Below, one piece after another: positions 4,972 to 5,157 of a DNA stretch of 5,157 nt (its first letter is position 1; each line of letters begins with the position of its first letter). Source of the DNA: Desulfovibrio sp. (GTDB lineage Bacteria > Desulfobacterota > Desulfovibrionia > Desulfovibrionales > Desulfovibrionaceae); the NCBI GenBank assembly GCA_031255035.1, contig JAIRTI010000270.1:1-5157 (forward strand), read 5' to 3'. The notes beneath the pieces were generated by a model. The model was not told the origin of the DNA. It searched no databases and saw nothing but the letters and a program-made list of their open reading frames with translations. The position numbers and the translations under genes were made by a program.

Positions 4972-5095
4972 GGAAGCGCTATTTTTCGTTTTGGCTAGGC
5001 GCAAGGCTTTTTCAAAGGGGGGCTGGACTTCTGTGGTCCTGCCCCCCTTTGAAAAAGCCGCAGCAACGACGCCAAAACGAAAAATCAGCGTTTCC
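4972..5095 (-). repeat. Repeat B, copy 2: complete two-tier palindrome, inverted relative to copy 1
   Basis: This 124-base element is almost fully self-complementary. Outer arms 4972-4995 and 5071-5095 pair over about 24 bp with one mismatch and one bulged base. An internal loop of 9 and 11 bases follows. The inner 24-bp stem (5005-5028 with 5036-5059) has one mismatch and a 7-base loop. Its reverse complement aligns with 124-226. The completeness suggests this is the intact form and copy 1 the degenerate one. It contains no open reading frame and could be a REP/MITE-like non-autonomous element. Confidence 0.88.
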
Positions 5096-5119
5096 TTAAC
5101 GCTTGAAACAGTTCGCTTA

Positions 5120-5157
5120 CGGCGGGCAAAGCCCGCCTGCTCCTGTTTCGCGGCAAG
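5120..5157 (+). repeat. Repeat C, copy 2 (truncated by window edge)
   Basis: It matches 4838-4875 at 36 of 38 positions and carries the same perfect hairpin (5121-5137), with loop AAA instead of AGA. The match continues to the last base of the window, so the true repeat end is not visible. Confidence 0.82.

Larger units (their letters stand above)
4751..5157. other. Gene-free repeat mosaic downstream of the DUF362 gene
   Basis: No gene is supported in these ~407 bases. In order they hold repeat A copy 2 (4759-4810), repeat C copy 1 (4838-4875), a 9-bp hairpin (4871-4896), an AT-richer unexplained stretch (about 4899-4971), repeat B copy 2 (4972-5095), and repeat C copy 2 (5120 to the window edge). 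I see no tRNA, no known riboswitch and no clear intrinsic terminator. Confidence 0.7.

Noticed and set aside
4900..4975. Possible tRNA or small RNA because of a GTTC-containing stretch
   Set aside because: No acceptor stem, anticodon arm or properly placed T-arm can be drawn; there is no CCA and no cloverleaf.
4751..5157. CRISPR array
   Set aside because: The repeats belong to three unrelated families with unequal spacing and only two copies each, which does not fit repeat-spacer architecture.

Overview
The window is GC-rich bacterial DNA. It resembles a Desulfovibrio-like sulfate reducer (Desulfovibrionaceae): the truncated FlgH end has the form I associate with that group, and XdhC/MocA-type maturation of molybdenum hydroxylases together with Tat-exported DUF362 proteins is common there. 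This assignment rests on recognition, not on a search.

Layout. (1) 1-134, plus strand: the last 43 codons of a flagellar L-ring gene (flgH). Its stop codon lies inside a long palindromic repeat (repeat B, copy 1, about 124-226). (2) 227-389: a gene-free spacer with one small hairpin. (3) 390-3668, minus strand: a tight three-gene operon read right to left. It encodes an XdhC/CoxI-family protein, then (10-nt gap) a MobA/MocA-like nucleotidyltransferase fused to an HD hydrolase domain, then (4-nt GTGA overlap) a histidine phosphatase. The last ~22 codons and the stop of the phosphatase gene are made of repeat sequence (repeat A, copy 1, plus an adjoining 23-bp palindrome). (4) 3669-3832: a divergent intergenic region with an AT-rich core that carries -10-like hexamers on both strands, and two short tandem repeats. 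(5) 3833-4750, plus strand: a Tat-signal DUF362 protein. (6) 4751-5157: about 400 bases with no gene, built as a mosaic of repeats: A copy 2, C copy 1, a 9-bp hairpin, B copy 2 in inverted orientation, and C copy 2 running off the window edge.

How the genes may work together. XdhC-family proteins bind molybdenum cofactor and help sulfurate and insert it into xanthine dehydrogenase/aldehyde oxidoreductase-type enzymes. MocA-type proteins add CMP to make the cytosine-dinucleotide form of the cofactor used by those enzymes. An operon of XdhC + MocA therefore points to maturation of a molybdenum hydroxylase whose structural genes are not in this window. The HD domain and the histidine phosphatase are two extra hydrolases whose substrates are unknown; their co-translation with MocA suggests nucleotide or cofactor-intermediate turnover, which is inference. 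The DUF362 protein may share promoter control but its function is unknown.

The most notable structural point is that related ~124-bp palindromic repeats in opposite orientation bracket the whole cluster, and that repeat DNA supplies the stop codons of both flgH and the phosphatase gene.
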